A DNA stretch of 64,000 bases from an uncultured Paracoccaceae bacterium (GCA_947502145.1 CANMYO010000001.1:1543501-1607500); one strand, 5' to 3'; numbered from the stretch's first letter, positions 8,721-17,295 are shown. Notes: a model not told the origin generated them from the letters alone. Numbers and translations: made by a program.

Positions 8721-9283
8721 TACATCTCTCTCCTTGTTGAAATCCGGCTTTCCGCCGAAGTGCCGCCCGCATTTGATATGCGGATCGATTCTGTTCGTGG
8801 TAAATCAGTTACCCATTCTGCCGAAACGCCGGGCCCTTCGGTGGGTGAAGGTTGAACAGCGGTCAGGTTGGATGTCCAATGTTCAGGAAACCCCCGTTTC
8901 GATTGGTTATTCAGCTCTCCCAAGCCGGTTTGCGGGTTCGGCCGATCGGCCAGCCACAGTTGCAGCATTGCACGCCACAATCCGCAGCGCACCCAAATAT
9001 CTTGACGCGATCCCATTGCTGCAATCAAGCGCGGCGTTTTTCAACGGAGCCGAAATAATGGGCATGGCAATGAAAGGGCTTGCATCGGTTTTGGTTGTGC
9101 GGTCAAGGCATTCAGAAAAATGCGCCTGTTTTCAATATCTTGGTCGCGGGTATCGGGGGCGGGGTGACACTGAGTCCAATTGCGCCTTAACAATCGGTCC
9201 AGATCGCGACATTCAACAGATCAAAGCGGTTGGCAGACCTTTTTCAGGACGACCTGCGCGGGAATTGCAAAAAACGCGTTGAT
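8721..9283. other. 563-base intergenic region without a convincing gene
   Basis: This stretch between the binding-protein start and the end of the Wzy-like gene holds open frames on both strands. None has a ribosome binding site, a recognisable domain or family-like residue composition. It must contain the promoter of the ABC operon near 8730-8800 on the minus strand. It is long for this gene-dense genome and could hold a decayed gene or a small RNA. Confidence 0.5.
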
Positions 9284-10600
9284 TCAACCGGCAACAGGCA
9301 CAAGTCGCGGTTTGGGTGCGGTTGCCTTCAGGACGTAAGCGATCAGAAGTAACGGCACAACCAGAAGCACATAGGCCTGAATAATCCCGAAGTTGGCGCC
9401 GCCATCTAGCAGTTGGAACGGGATCACGGTGCCTACCCCGGCAGACCACGGGTTCACCCGCAAATCGCGATAGGCATTGTCGATGGCGGTGATCACGACG
9501 CCTGAAAGGACCGCGCCAAAAATCATGCCGACGCCTCCGAAATTGATGTACCAGTTGCCGATGACGGTGATCGGCCAGCCGTTAATCTTTGTCGGCTCAT
9601 AAATGCGGCGAAACCAGCCACCCACCTGAAAGGTTTCCTTTTCGGGATAGATGAACCGTGGCACCCAGGCGAGCAGGCCGTTCAACGCATCGCGGCCCTG
9701 GCGAAACTCGAACGCCTCTCCGGCATCGCGCAAGGCCAGCAGGAAGGCATCAAATTCGACAAAGTGGAGCGACGCAGAGATGCGCAACCAAAAGTCGAAG
9801 TCATTGCCTGCCCGTACGCCAGTGACTTCGGACACCATGAAGTTGCGGATCTCTTTGAGGCCCTCAAGTGCGGCCAGAAACAACAGGCTGATGATGATGA
9901 TTTTCAACGGGCGCAGCGGCGCGACGTAAAAATGGTAGCTTACGCCAAACGCCAAGGTCAGCACAGCGATATTAAAGCGGTTGCCCCAGGCGTAGTTGAC
10001 CGCAAAGTTGACCACGATCAGGGCGATGATCAGCCCGGGGCGTAACATCCCCGGCTGTCCAGCCAGTTCCGATTTGCGCGACAGCAGAAAGGCATAGATC
10101 AGGACCGCCACCGCAAGCGGTGCGATGGCGCGAAAAACATAGAGACCTTTCAAGGCTTTGCCGATTTTCACAGCAAAGACGAACTGGGCGACGCCCCCGG
10201 CCTGCGCGACAAGGTAGGCCGTGCAGATGACATTCAGAACCGTCAGCCCGATCACCACAAGCGCCAGCATACGCGGGTTTGGCATCACGGTTACATGCGG
10301 CATCATCCGGCGCCCGACCGACATGTGTGAAAGGGTTGCTGTCGTTGTTGTCAGGATCGCAACCCATCCCGCGGTCAAGATCAGCGCCACGGTCATCAGG
10401 TTCCAGGAGTTCGGGTCAAACCAGACTTGCGGGGACGGGCTGTCGACGCCAGCAAAAAACATCAGCGGTCGCACCATGATCTGAACGGTCAAGAGCAGGC
10501 AGACCGCCAGCAGGGCAAGGCGCCGATAGCGTATGCCGATGGCGGCACTTGCCGAAAGAGCGGCAAAGCAGATGAACCAGGCGGCCACAGCGACCCACAT
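9284..10600 (-). CDS. Multi-pass membrane protein, Wzy/oligosaccharide-polymerase-like
   Basis: A 438-residue integral membrane protein with about ten to twelve predicted hydrophobic segments spread over its length. A long loop near residues 300-350 (WVPRFIYPEKETFQVGG, then INGWPITVIGNWYINFGGVG) resembles the large loop of O-antigen/oligosaccharide repeat-unit polymerases, where a proline-lysine motif precedes the last membrane pairs. Wzy enzymes join lipid-linked repeat units on the periplasmic side of the inner membrane. No other capsule gene is adjacent, so polymerase function is inferred from architecture only. It lies 78 bases downstream of mipZ on the same strand. Confidence 0.55.
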   Translation of the reverse strand: MWVAVAAWFICFAALSASAAIGIRYRRLALLAVCLLLTVQIMVRPLMFFAGVDSPSPQVWFDPNSWNLMTVALILTAGWVAILTTTTATLSHMSVGRRMMPHVTVMPNPRMLALVVIGLTVLNVICTAYLVAQAGGVAQFVFAVKIGKALKGLYVFRAIAPLAVAVLIYAFLLSRKSELAGQPGMLRPGLIIALIVVNFAVNYAWGNRFNIAVLTLAFGVSYHFYVAPLRPLKIIIISLLFLAALEGLKEIRNFMVSEVTGVRAGNDFDFWLRISASLHFVEFDAFLLALRDAGEAFEFRQGRDALNGLLAWVPRFIYPEKETFQVGGWFRRIYEPTKINGWPITVIGNWYINFGGVGMIFGAVLSGVVITAIDNAYRDLRVNPWSAGVGTVIPFQLLDGGANFGIIQAYVLLVVPLLLIAYVLKATAPKPRLVPVAG

Positions 10601-10678
10601 GGGCAGGCACCTTTCGGCTAGGGACAGATCGTGGATACGCTTATGCCGAAACAGTCGGCAGAAGTTAAGCGGACCGCC

Positions 10679-11488
10679 TTAGAAATTGACCGTGACACCG
10701 GGCAGGTTGAGGGCTTTGACAAGGTCGCGCAATTCCTGCCGGGCGGCGACGTTGGAAATATTGAGCCCTTTCACGCCAATGTCGCGCAGGTCAAGCAAGG
10801 TCAGGCCACGGGGGAACAATTCGCGGAAAATGACCCGCTCATTAAAGCCGGGGGCGGTGCGGAAACCGATGCGTTTGGCAAGTTTCTGAATCACGCGCTG
10901 CATCTTTTCCTTGTTGACCATGGCCTGTGCGCCCATGCGGTTGCGCACGACCACCCAGTCAATTGGGCTGAGCCCGGCCTGATTGCGCAGCTGGCGGGCA
11001 TTCCAGACCATTTCGGAATAGACCGACGGGCCGGTGATTTCCTCTCCGGCGGTATCGACATGGGCAAGCAGGTCAAAATCGATGAAACTGTCATTCAGCG
11101 GCGTCAAAAGCGTATCGGCGAGCGAATGGGCGACCTGGCTGAGTCGGGTGTGACTGCCGGGGCAATCAATCAGGATGAAATCGCTGTCCGGTTCCAGGCC
11201 GGCCACGGCCATGCTTAGCCGGTGGTCAAAGGCATTTTCGCCGGGCTTGAGCGCTGATTTGTCAATCTCTGGCAAGTCCACATATGTGGGTGTCGGCAGG
11301 TCGAGCCCTTCTTTTGTCATGAAGGTCTGGCGATTGACGATGTAGCGCCCCAGCGTCTTCTGGCGAAGGTCCAGATCAAGGCACCCAACCTTGTGCCCCA
11401 AGCGGGACAGTGCTGTTGCCACATGCATTGACACGGTGGATTTTCCCGCGCCGCCCTTTTCGTTGCCCACGACGATGATATGCGCCAC
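10679..11488 (-). CDS. mipZ: MipZ, division-plane positioning ATPase
   Basis: A 269-residue ParA/MinD-type ATPase. The deviant Walker A (GNEKGGAGKST, residues 8-18) is followed by LDLDLRQKTLGRY, a segment typical of MipZ rather than of ParA. The DSDFILIDCPGSHT region holds the Walker B equivalent. In alphaproteobacteria MipZ dimers bind DNA, form a gradient from ParB at the poles and block FtsZ assembly, which places the Z-ring at midcell. At 269 residues the length fits the family (about 270-280). The upstream region is shared with the divergent helicase gene; TATAGT at 11523-11528 (minus strand) is a possible -10 box. Confidence 0.93.
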   Translation of the reverse strand: MAHIIVVGNEKGGAGKSTVSMHVATALSRLGHKVGCLDLDLRQKTLGRYIVNRQTFMTKEGLDLPTPTYVDLPEIDKSALKPGENAFDHRLSMAVAGLEPDSDFILIDCPGSHTRLSQVAHSLADTLLTPLNDSFIDFDLLAHVDTAGEEITGPSVYSEMVWNARQLRNQAGLSPIDWVVVRNRMGAQAMVNKEKMQRVIQKLAKRIGFRTAPGFNERVIFRELFPRGLTLLDLRDIGVKGLNISNVAARQELRDLVKALNLPGVTVNF

Positions 11489-11807
11489 TGCTTTGCCCCA
11501 TGCGTTTCCCGCTTATGTCGCCACTATATGTTGGGTGCATGCACGATGGAATAGGATGTGACACTTCGGACTGTCTTTTTGTGTAGCGCTTGACTTCAAC
11601 GCCACAAGGGGGCATGTGCCAGCCAACGGACCCGTCCTGCCGCGTGAGCAGCGCACAGCCATCAGGCGTGCAACGGGTCCCCGAATTCACAAGGTTCCCA
11701 CATCACGCAGGGGGGTCACGCGCAGCACGCGCACCCACTGCTGAACGGCGCATAGCCTATGCGCCCGGAACCCATTTGTGCGGGGCAACCCCGCCGGAAA
11801 GACTACA
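11489..11807. promoter_or_regulatory. Divergent intergenic region mipZ / DEAD-box helicase
   Basis: These 319 bases hold no convincing gene. They must carry the mipZ promoter on the minus strand and the helicase promoter on the plus strand. The last 60 bases form two perfect hairpins, described separately. Confidence 0.5.
11747..11794 (+). promoter_or_regulatory. Structured 5' leader of the DEAD-box helicase gene
   Basis: Two hairpins stand in tandem before the start codon. GGCGCATAG-C-CTATGCGCC (11747-11765) is a perfect 19-base dyad. GCGGGG-CAA-CCCCGC (11780-11794) is a tight 6-bp stem that ends one base before the Shine-Dalgarno GGAAAG (11796-11801). Stable RNA so close to the ribosome site may hinder initiation and be opened by the helicase itself or by temperature. 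The first dyad could instead be a DNA operator. The structure is read from sequence; the role is inferred. Confidence 0.5.
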
Positions 11808-13106
11808 ATGGACTTTGATATGCTGGGCCTCGCGCCCCGTCTTGTGGCGAAGCTCGCCGAGCAAGGCATTACGGACCCAACACCGATTCAGAAACAGGCC
11901 ATCCCGCAAGCGATGCAGGGTCGCGATGTGATGGGGCTGGCCCAGACCGGGACAGGCAAGACGGCCGCCTTTGGCCTGCCGATGATCGACGCGCTGATGA
12001 AAACAGGCACGAAGCCTACGCCAAAGACCGTGCGGGGCCTGATTCTTGCCCCCACGCGCGAGTTGGCGAAACAGATTTCTGAAAACCTGACCGCCTATAC
12101 CAAGGGCAGCCATCTGAAGGTAGCGCTTGTCGTGGGGGGCGCGGGCATCGGGGCGCAGACCAAGCGGCTTGCCGGTGGGGTTGATCTGCTGGTTGCGACA
12201 CCGGGCCGATTGATCGACCTTCTGGACCGCAAGGCGCTTCGGTTGAACGAAACAATCTATCTGGTTCTGGACGAAGCGGATCAGATGCTCGACATGGGTT
12301 TCATCCATGCGCTGCGTCAGATTGCACCGCTGCTGGCGAAAGATCGCCAGACGATGATGTTTTCTGCGACGATGCCAAAGCTGATGAATGAGCTTGCGGA
12401 CACATATCTGAACAATCCGGTGCGTGTGCAGGTGAACCCGCCGGGACAGGCGGTCAAAAAGATCGACCAGTCGGTGCATTTTGTTGCGCAGGCGGCCAAG
12501 TTCGACATGTTGGTCGAGCTGCTGGATGCACACCGGGATGAGCTTGCGGTGGTCTTTGGGCGGACCAAACACGGCTGCGAAAAGATCTACAAACAGTTGG
12601 AAAAGAAGGGTTTTGCCGCGGCATCCATTCACGGCAACAAGTCACAGGGCCAGCGTGACCGGGCACTTGCCGCCTTTAAGGAAGGCAAGGTGCGCGTGTT
12701 GGTGGCAACAGATGTGGCCGCGCGTGGTCTGGATATTCCCGGTGTGGCCTTTGTTTACAACTATGACCTGCCCAATGTCGCGGAAAACTACGTCCATCGA
12801 ATTGGCCGGACTGCGCGGGCCGGCGCAGATGGCAAGGCCGTGGCGCTTGTCGCACCCGATGAGATGATCGAGTTGCAGGACATCGAGAAGGTGATGAAAG
12901 AAACCGTGCCAACGGCCTCGGGTCGCCGGTGGGAGGTGCAGCCCGGCCAGAAGAAACGCCCGAACGGCGGTGGCAACCGGGGCCGCGGACGCGGTGCACC
13001 GGGTGGCGGCGGCAAGCCAAAGCAGCAGAACAAGCCGGGCCACACCAATGCCAAACCGGGTGGCGGTCAGCGTCGGCGGCGGGGCAACGGCCCAAAGGCC
13101 GCCTAG
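11808..13106 (+). CDS. DEAD-box ATP-dependent RNA helicase, RhlE-like
   Basis: A 432-residue cytosolic RNA helicase involved in ribosome assembly, mRNA decay or cold adaptation. The motifs are complete: Q motif (ITDPTPIQKQAIP), Walker A AQTGTGKT, PTREL, DEAD (VLDEADQMLDMGF), SAT (MFSATMP), ATDVAARGLDIPGV and HRIGRTARAG. The tail after about residue 375 is basic and rich in Gly, Arg and Asn, as in RhlE-type helicases, and is likely an RNA-binding extension. An in-frame ATG at 11778 is possible, but the ATG at 11808 follows GGAAAG at good spacing and gives the usual MDFDMLGL start. It stands alone on the plus strand. Confidence 0.95.
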   Translation: MDFDMLGLAPRLVAKLAEQGITDPTPIQKQAIPQAMQGRDVMGLAQTGTGKTAAFGLPMIDALMKTGTKPTPKTVRGLILAPTRELAKQISENLTAYTKGSHLKVALVVGGAGIGAQTKRLAGGVDLLVATPGRLIDLLDRKALRLNETIYLVLDEADQMLDMGFIHALRQIAPLLAKDRQTMMFSATMPKLMNELADTYLNNPVRVQVNPPGQAVKKIDQSVHFVAQAAKFDMLVELLDAHRDELAVVFGRTKHGCEKIYKQLEKKGFAAASIHGNKSQGQRDRALAAFKEGKVRVLVATDVAARGLDIPGVAFVYNYDLPNVAENYVHRIGRTARAGADGKAVALVAPDEMIELQDIEKVMKETVPTASGRRWEVQPGQKKRPNGGGNRGRGRGAPGGGGKPKQQNKPGHTNAKPGGGQRRRRGNGPKAA

Positions 13107-13264
13107 GCCGCGACATTGCCGGGGTCGATGCGATCGCCCCCGGTCGCGAGATCGCAGTGAATGCTTCACGTGTCCCCCCGTCGTGCGCGGCAGGGGGGCC
13201 AGCGCCTTGCGAAGGCGCATGTCGCGCAAATAACCGATATTGGCGGGCATCATTTGCCGCAAGC

Positions 13265-13290
13265 AAAACGCCGCCCCAATTGGGACGGCG
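13265..13290 (-). terminator. Rho-independent terminator after rpmE
   Basis: On the minus strand a 9-bp stem CGCCGTCCC / GGGGCGGCG (one G-T pair) with loop AATT is followed by TTTTGC. It lies about 50 bases after the rpmE stop and closes the rplS-rpmE transcript. Confidence 0.85.
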
Positions 13291-13338
13291 TATTGTGTTG
13301 GCGGGGCCATTGGCCCGGCCATGTCGCGCGGTCGGGTC

Positions 13339-13560
13339 TTAGAACCCCAGACCCGCGTATTTGTTCTTGAACTTGGACACGCGGCCACCGGCGTCCATCA
13401 GGCGGGTTGAACCGCCATTCCATGCAGGGTGCACGGAAGGATCAATATCAAGCGCCATCTGCTCGCCTTCCTTGCCCCATGTGGATTTCATCTGAACCAC
13501 AGTGCCATCGGTCATTTTGACGTCGATGATGTGATAGTCGGGGTGAATATCTTTTTTCAT
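13339..13560 (-). CDS. rpmE: 50S ribosomal protein L31
   Basis: A 73-residue ribosomal protein with the standard L31 text: [10 protein letters not shown] at the start, [22 protein letters not shown] in the middle, and [12 protein letters not shown] at the end. It has no cysteine, so it is the zinc-independent (C-minus) form. It follows rplS by 11 bases and ends the operon before an intrinsic terminator. Confidence 0.97.
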   Translation of the reverse strand: MKKDIHPDYHIIDVKMTDGTVVQMKSTWGKEGEQMALDIDPSVHPAWNGGSTRLMDAGGRVSKFKNKYAGLGF

Positions 13561-13571
13561 CTTACGCTACC

Positions 13572-13961
13572 TTATGCTTCTGCGGCGGCCGTCTTGGGCG
13601 CCTTGTAGTTGCTGATCTCTGCGATACGCGCGGATTTACCACGGCGGCTGCGGAGATAGTAAAGTTTCGCGCGGCGTACACGGCCACGGCGCACGACAGT
13701 GATGCTGTCGATATTGGTGGAGTGCAGCGGGAATACACGCTCTACGCCTTCACCAAAGGAAATCTTGCGAACTGTGAACGAACCGGCAATGCCAGCGCCG
13801 TTCTTGCGGGCGATGCAGACGCCTTCGTAGTTCTGCACACGGGTCCGTGTGCCTTCGGTCACTTTGTAACCGACGCGGATGGTGTCACCCGCTTTGAAGT
13901 CGGGGATATCTTTCCCCAGCGCAGCGACTTGCTCCGCTTCGATTTGTGCGATCAGATCCAT
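13572..13961 (-). CDS. rplS: 50S ribosomal protein L19
   Basis: A 129-residue large-subunit protein located at the 30S-50S interface. It contains the L19 hallmarks [33 protein letters not shown] and the basic [23 protein letters not shown] segment. The C-terminal Ala-rich tail is common in alphaproteobacteria. A longer frame begins at 14006, but the ATG at 13961 follows AGGAG and yields the family start [11 protein letters not shown]. In related genomes rplS directly follows trmD. Here a MarR gene pair on the opposite strand lies between them, so rplS-rpmE needs its own promoter in 13962-14200. Confidence 0.96.
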   Translation of the reverse strand: MDLIAQIEAEQVAALGKDIPDFKAGDTIRVGYKVTEGTRTRVQNYEGVCIARKNGAGIAGSFTVRKISFGEGVERVFPLHSTNIDSITVVRRGRVRRAKLYYLRSRRGKSARIAEISNYKAPKTAAAEA

Positions 13962-14276
13962 CTGACAGCTCCTAATAATGGCACGGGTTTTCCCGCGGCG
14001 TTTCATGTGTCGCCAGAGCTCTGTGTCGTCATCGGGTCCGCAATGCGCCCGCCAGAGGTTACGTCAGCTTTCCTTGTCTGGCCGTCCGGCCTGTCTGGCG
14101 AAACCCGCCCCAACGAAAGGACGCTCGATATCCAGATGGTGCCATAGACCAAGGCCCGGAATCAGTGGCTGACCCGGGGATGGGTGCGTATAGGCCGACA
14201 ACGCCATACGATCAAGGGGCAAGACATGGTTGAGACGGCAAGACGGAACGGGGGTTGATTCTGGTGTCACGGCATA
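13962..14276. promoter_or_regulatory. Divergent intergenic region rplS / marR, no gene seen
   Basis: About 315 bases separate the rplS start and the MarR operator. No open frame here shows a ribosome site or domain; a 68-codon minus-strand frame (14064-14270) looks random. The region must supply the rplS-rpmE promoter on the minus strand and part of the marR promoter. Confidence 0.45.
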
Positions 14277-14296
14277 TTAGTTAGGCTAACGAACAA
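14277..14296 (+). promoter_or_regulatory. Putative MarR operator, copy 1
   Basis: TTAGTTAG-GCTA-ACGAACAA ends 13 bases before the marR start. TTAGTTAG and CTAACGAA are an imperfect dyad around a central G (7 of 8 positions match), a 17-base size that suits a MarR dimer. The same TTAGTTAG-N4-ACGAACAA element recurs at 14748-14767 before the next gene. Autoregulation is inferred from this duplication. Confidence 0.55.
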
Positions 14297-14309
14297 TGAA
14301 GGGCACAAC

Positions 14310-14711
14310 ATGACTCCCCTGGCCACCACGGTTGAGAAACTGCACCGACTGACATTGCAGAAATGGATGCGACAGGCCCGCGATCTTGGGATGAGCCATA
14401 GTGAATACCTGTACCTATCTGCTGTGCACGCACAGGCCGACGTCCCGGTAACAGACGATGATTCGCATGGTCAGCACCTGCATGACATCGTTGCCGATCT
14501 GGGGGTCAGCAAGGCGTCTGCAAGTGCGATGATTGTAAAGTTGGAGGACCGCGGTCTGGTTGCGCGGTTTCCCTGCTTTCAGGACGCGCGGGCGCAGCAC
14601 ATCGTCCTGACCAAGGCCGGACAAGAGATGCTGGCGCGAGGGCAAGGCGTCTACGAGGCCGTCGCGACCACCGCCCGCAAAGAGCTGGATCTGACAGGTT
14701 TGACAGAATGA
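14310..14711 (+). CDS. MarR-family transcriptional regulator
   Basis: A 133-residue winged-helix regulator. The recognition region HDIVADLGVSKASASAMIVKLEDRGLVARFPC lies at about residues 55-90, with the wing around QDARAQHIVLTKAG, as in MarR/SlyA proteins that bind DNA as dimers and usually respond to small phenolic or oxidant signals. A GAAGGG site precedes the ATG. It is followed by a small membrane-protein gene on the same strand. Both genes have the same 20-base element immediately upstream, so MarR likely represses itself and its neighbour. The pair sits inside an otherwise minus-strand ribosomal-protein block. Confidence 0.88.
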   Translation: MTPLATTVEKLHRLTLQKWMRQARDLGMSHSEYLYLSAVHAQADVPVTDDDSHGQHLHDIVADLGVSKASASAMIVKLEDRGLVARFPCFQDARAQHIVLTKAGQEMLARGQGVYEAVATTARKELDLTGLTE

Positions 14712-14747
14712 ACGTCGCGACCCTGTATCGCGGTTTGCAAATATAAG

Positions 14748-14767
14748 TTAGTTAGAAAGACGAACAA
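14748..14767 (+). promoter_or_regulatory. Putative MarR operator, copy 2
   Basis: TTAGTTAG-AAAG-ACGAACAA matches copy 1 at all 16 outer positions and differs in the 4 central bases. It ends 10 bases before the proposed ACG start codon and overlaps the Shine-Dalgarno region, an arrangement parallel to copy 1. The right arm is a poorer dyad than in copy 1. Confidence 0.5.
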
Positions 14768-14777
14768 AGGAGAGACA

Positions 14778-15167
14778 ACGAACTATCACATCATTATTCT
14801 CGGGATTTCGATCCATGCGCTGATCTGGGAACATCTGCCACATTGGGGAACATGGTTTAACAGGCTGATCGCGGCGCTGCCGCAACCGCTGCGGTCGTTA
14901 TATGAACTATGGCATTGCCCCTATTGCGCCGGGTTCTGGATTTCGCTTGTGTTGCACGCGCTGACCGGGGTCTGGGTCTTTCCGGATCTTGCGGATATCC
15001 CTAAGCATTTAGGTCAGATCGGACTGCCACTGGCATGGTTTTTTGATGCACTCGCCGCAGCGATCCTGATCAAGGCGGGCATTCTGACGCTGAATGCGAT
15101 TGGTCTGCCCGCTATGAAAGGGCACATGATGAAGGCCGACTTCATCGCGTCCATGTCAAAAGATTGA
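14778..15167 (+). CDS. Small membrane protein with CPYCAGFW motif, probable ACG start
   Basis: The frame is open from the marR stop to 15167 but has no ATG, GTG or TTG before 14949, which would remove the first half of the protein. AAAGGAGAG (14766-14774) is correctly spaced from an ACG codon at 14778. From there the product is 129 residues: a hydrophobic N-terminus (NYHIIILGISIHALIW), then ELWHCPYCAGFWISLVLHAL, then a second hydrophobic block near residues 80-105. The Cys-x-x-Cys-x-Gly-x-Trp pattern recalls DUF1360-type membrane proteins, tentatively. ACG initiation is rare in bacteria; a sequencing error or an ATG-to-ACG mutation is the main alternative. It ends 15 bases from the convergent trmD end. 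Confidence 0.6.
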   Translation, partial: TNYHIIILGISIHALIWEHLPHWGTWFNRLIAALPQPLRSLYELWHCPYCAGFWISLVLHALTGVWVFPDLADIPKHLGQIGLPLAWFFDALAAAILIKAGILTLNAIGLPAMKGHMMKADFIASMSKD

Positions 15168-15182
15168 TAAGGGCGCGCTGCG

Positions 15183-15983
15183 CTAATCCGATTTCCTGCG
15201 CTGGTAGGCGTCCCACAGGTCGGGACGCCTGTCTGCAGTGATCTTGCGCGACTGGTCGCTGCGCCATTCTGCGATTCTGGCATGGTTGCCCGACAGAAGA
15301 ACATCTGGGATGTCATGGCCCTGCCAGCTGGCGGGTTTGGTGAACTGAGGGTGTTCCAGCAGGCCATCGGAAAAGCTTTCTTCGACGGCGGAATCATCAT
15401 TGCCCAGCACACCAGGCAGCAATCTGACGGTTGCGTCAATCATCGCCTGCGCGGCGATCTCGCCCCCTGTCATGACAAAATCGCCAAGGGAAACCTCTTG
15501 AATGCCAAAGTGTTGCAGCACCCGTTCGTCGACCCCTTCGAACCGCCCGCAGAGCAGAGTGACACCGTCCGCGCGCGCAAGATTCTGTGCCATCGCCTGA
15601 TGAAACGGGATTCCCCGCGGGCTGAGATAGAACATTGGCATATTGCCACGCGCTGCCCTGCGGGCGTCGGTGATTGCGGCCTCAAGCACGTCGGGGCGCA
15701 GCACCATGCCCGCACCGCCGCCGGCTGGTGTGTCATCAACATTGCGGTGCTTGCCGACGCCGTATTGCCGCAGATCATAGGTCTGCAATTGCCACAATCC
15801 GTCCTGCAGCGCGCGGCCCATCAGGCTTTCGCCCAGTATGCCCGGAAATGCCTGCGGCAAAAGCGTCAACACCTGCGCGGTCCACGCCCCGGCAATGTCT
15901 GGCGTGTCTGTCATCAGTTCTCGCGGCTTCAGGGTCGCGCGAATGCTTTTGCGGCCAATGGATTTGCCTTTGAGGTCAGCCAT
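15183..15983 (-). CDS. trmD: tRNA (guanine-37-N1)-methyltransferase
   Basis: A 266-residue SPOUT methyltransferase that makes m1G37 in tRNAs and so prevents frameshifting. It has the trefoil-knot motifs: GKHRNVDDTPAGGGAGMVLRPDV, LSPRGIPFHQAMAQ, LLCGRFEGVDERVL, and SLGDFVMTGGEIAAQAMIDA. An N-terminal extension of about 30 residues (including GRKSIRATLKPREL) precedes the catalytic core and appears in related alphaproteobacteria. A longer frame starts at 16073, but the ATG at 15983 follows AAGG and begins MADLKGKS. It overlaps the upstream sulfotransferase-like gene by 8 bases, so it is translated from the rimM transcript. Confidence 0.95.
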   Translation of the reverse strand: MADLKGKSIGRKSIRATLKPRELMTDTPDIAGAWTAQVLTLLPQAFPGILGESLMGRALQDGLWQLQTYDLRQYGVGKHRNVDDTPAGGGAGMVLRPDVLEAAITDARRAARGNMPMFYLSPRGIPFHQAMAQNLARADGVTLLCGRFEGVDERVLQHFGIQEVSLGDFVMTGGEIAAQAMIDATVRLLPGVLGNDDSAVEESFSDGLLEHPQFTKPASWQGHDIPDVLLSGNHARIAEWRSDQSRKITADRRPDLWDAYQRRKSD

Positions 15984-16782
15984 CTGGGGCCTTTCTGAGA
16001 AGTCGGTCTTTTTGACGTTTGAGCGCAACCTTATCGCGGTTTGCGCGATTGAGCCGCAAGAATTCAGCCGCAATTGCCGGATTCTGCCCTACATTTGCGC
16101 GCGGCGCCGGGGGCAGCTGGCGTTTCACGCCGTTGGGCAGGTCCAAAAGGTCGAGGACTGAGGCTGCCGGGCCAGCCGGGCTTGCGCTGACGTCCTCAAG
16201 CTGGGCCAGATGCAGCGCATCCAGCGACAGGTGCTGCGCGATGTGACGCGCGGTTGCGTCGAGGTCCGGCAACGCGGCAAATCGCTGGCTGAATTGCGCA
16301 AATGAATCCGTCATGCGGATCGCCCGCAACAGGTGGCCGTGCACACTGCGCAGCCAGGCATCGCGGGACCGCAGCGTATAGAGAAACTCAACTTTGCAGT
16401 GCGGTCCAAAACGGTGGCGTAGGGCTGTCACCATCACTTTGCCGATGGGAATCGCGGTTTGCGGATAGTCACGGGCAAGCGCGCCAAAGAGGCGGCGATG
16501 TCCCGGCAGGGTGCCGCTGAAGGTTTCACGGGACAGCACGATCACCTTGTCATCGGGGATGCGGGCGAGGAAATCGGTCGCGGCGCGACGAACCTGCCGG
16601 ATGCGCCAGGGGAACGGGCGTTTGCCATAGGTCTGCAGCGCTGCGGCGAGCTGTGGGAAATCATCCCGATCATAGTACGCCAGATAGGGGCGCAGCAGGT
16701 CGAGGTTGCCACGCAGGTAGCGCTGCAGCGAACTTGTGCCGGTCTTGTGAAAGCCTGCATGCAGGATGACGCGGGTGGTCAT
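15976..16782 (-). CDS. Sulfotransferase-like P-loop protein
   Basis: A 268-residue protein starting [26 protein letters not shown]. The HKTGTSSLQ loop at residues 12-20 matches the 5'-phosphosulfate-binding loop of PAPS-dependent sulfotransferases; [18 protein letters not shown] near residue 135 fits the 3'-phosphate-binding region (Arg/Ser). It could sulfate a surface carbohydrate or other acceptor in the cytoplasm. It is wedged between rimM (4-base overlap) and trmD (8-base overlap), genes that usually adjoin, so it appears to have been inserted into the ribosomal operon and is translationally coupled to it. The acceptor is unknown. Confidence 0.75.
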   Translation of the reverse strand: MTTRVILHAGFHKTGTSSLQRYLRGNLDLLRPYLAYYDRDDFPQLAAALQTYGKRPFPWRIRQVRRAATDFLARIPDDKVIVLSRETFSGTLPGHRRLFGALARDYPQTAIPIGKVMVTALRHRFGPHCKVEFLYTLRSRDAWLRSVHGHLLRAIRMTDSFAQFSQRFAALPDLDATARHIAQHLSLDALHLAQLEDVSASPAGPAASVLDLLDLPNGVKRQLPPAPRANVGQNPAIAAEFLRLNRANRDKVALKRQKDRLLRKAPDG

Positions 16783-17291
16783 GTGGCTGCGAAAAGGCCA
16801 TCCGGGGGATCAGCGATGATGCGGCCTGCCGTCAGGTCGATCGTCGGAACAGCTGCCTGGGTAAAGGGCAGGAGCACGGTTTCGGACTGGCCCGGTATGC
16901 TAACCTCAAGCAGGTCACCGGCGCCGTGGTCAATCACGTTCTTGACGTTGCCAAGCGTCGCACCGCCGGTGTCCATAACCGTGAGCCCGATCAGGTCGGC
17001 GTAATAATATTCGTCGTCCGGCAACGATGGCATCATGTCGCGTGCGGCATAAAGGCTGACGTTGCGCAGGGCGTCAGCGTCTTCCTTGGTGATCACACCG
17101 TCGATGCGGGCGGTAAAGCCATTTTTCATCCGTCCGGTCAGGACAATCTGATTGAAGGCCCGGCCGTCTTCGGTTGTCAGTGGCGTGTAATCGGCGATGG
17201 CTTCGGGATCAGCGCAATAGGATTTTAGCCGCACTTCGCCCTGCACGCCAAAGGCGCCGCCGATACTGCCCACGATGATCTTGTCAGTCAT
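16779..17291 (-). CDS. rimM: 16S rRNA processing protein RimM
   Basis: A 170-residue assembly factor that binds S19 and helps mature the 30S head. The N-terminal beta-barrel starts [20 protein letters not shown], and the C-terminal PRC-barrel contains [35 protein letters not shown], both family signatures. A longer frame begins at 17408; the ATG at 17291, 4 bases after the stop of the small upstream gene, gives the correct MTDKIIVGS start. It is part of the rpsP-rimM-trmD operon. Confidence 0.95.
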   Translation of the reverse strand: MTDKIIVGSIGGAFGVQGEVRLKSYCADPEAIADYTPLTTEDGRAFNQIVLTGRMKNGFTARIDGVITKEDADALRNVSLYAARDMMPSLPDDEYYYADLIGLTVMDTGGATLGNVKNVIDHGAGDLLEVSIPGQSETVLLPFTQAAVPTIDLTAGRIIADPPDGLFAAT

Positions 17292-17295
17292 GCGG

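Noticed and set aside
8629-9282. 217-codon plus-strand open frame across the importer promoter
   Set aside because: It begins antisense inside the binding-protein gene, lacks a ribosome site and shows no domain-like composition.
14064-14270. 68-codon minus-strand open frame between rplS and marR
   Set aside because: No ribosome site, low-complexity residues and no recognisable family; it overlaps expected promoter sequence.
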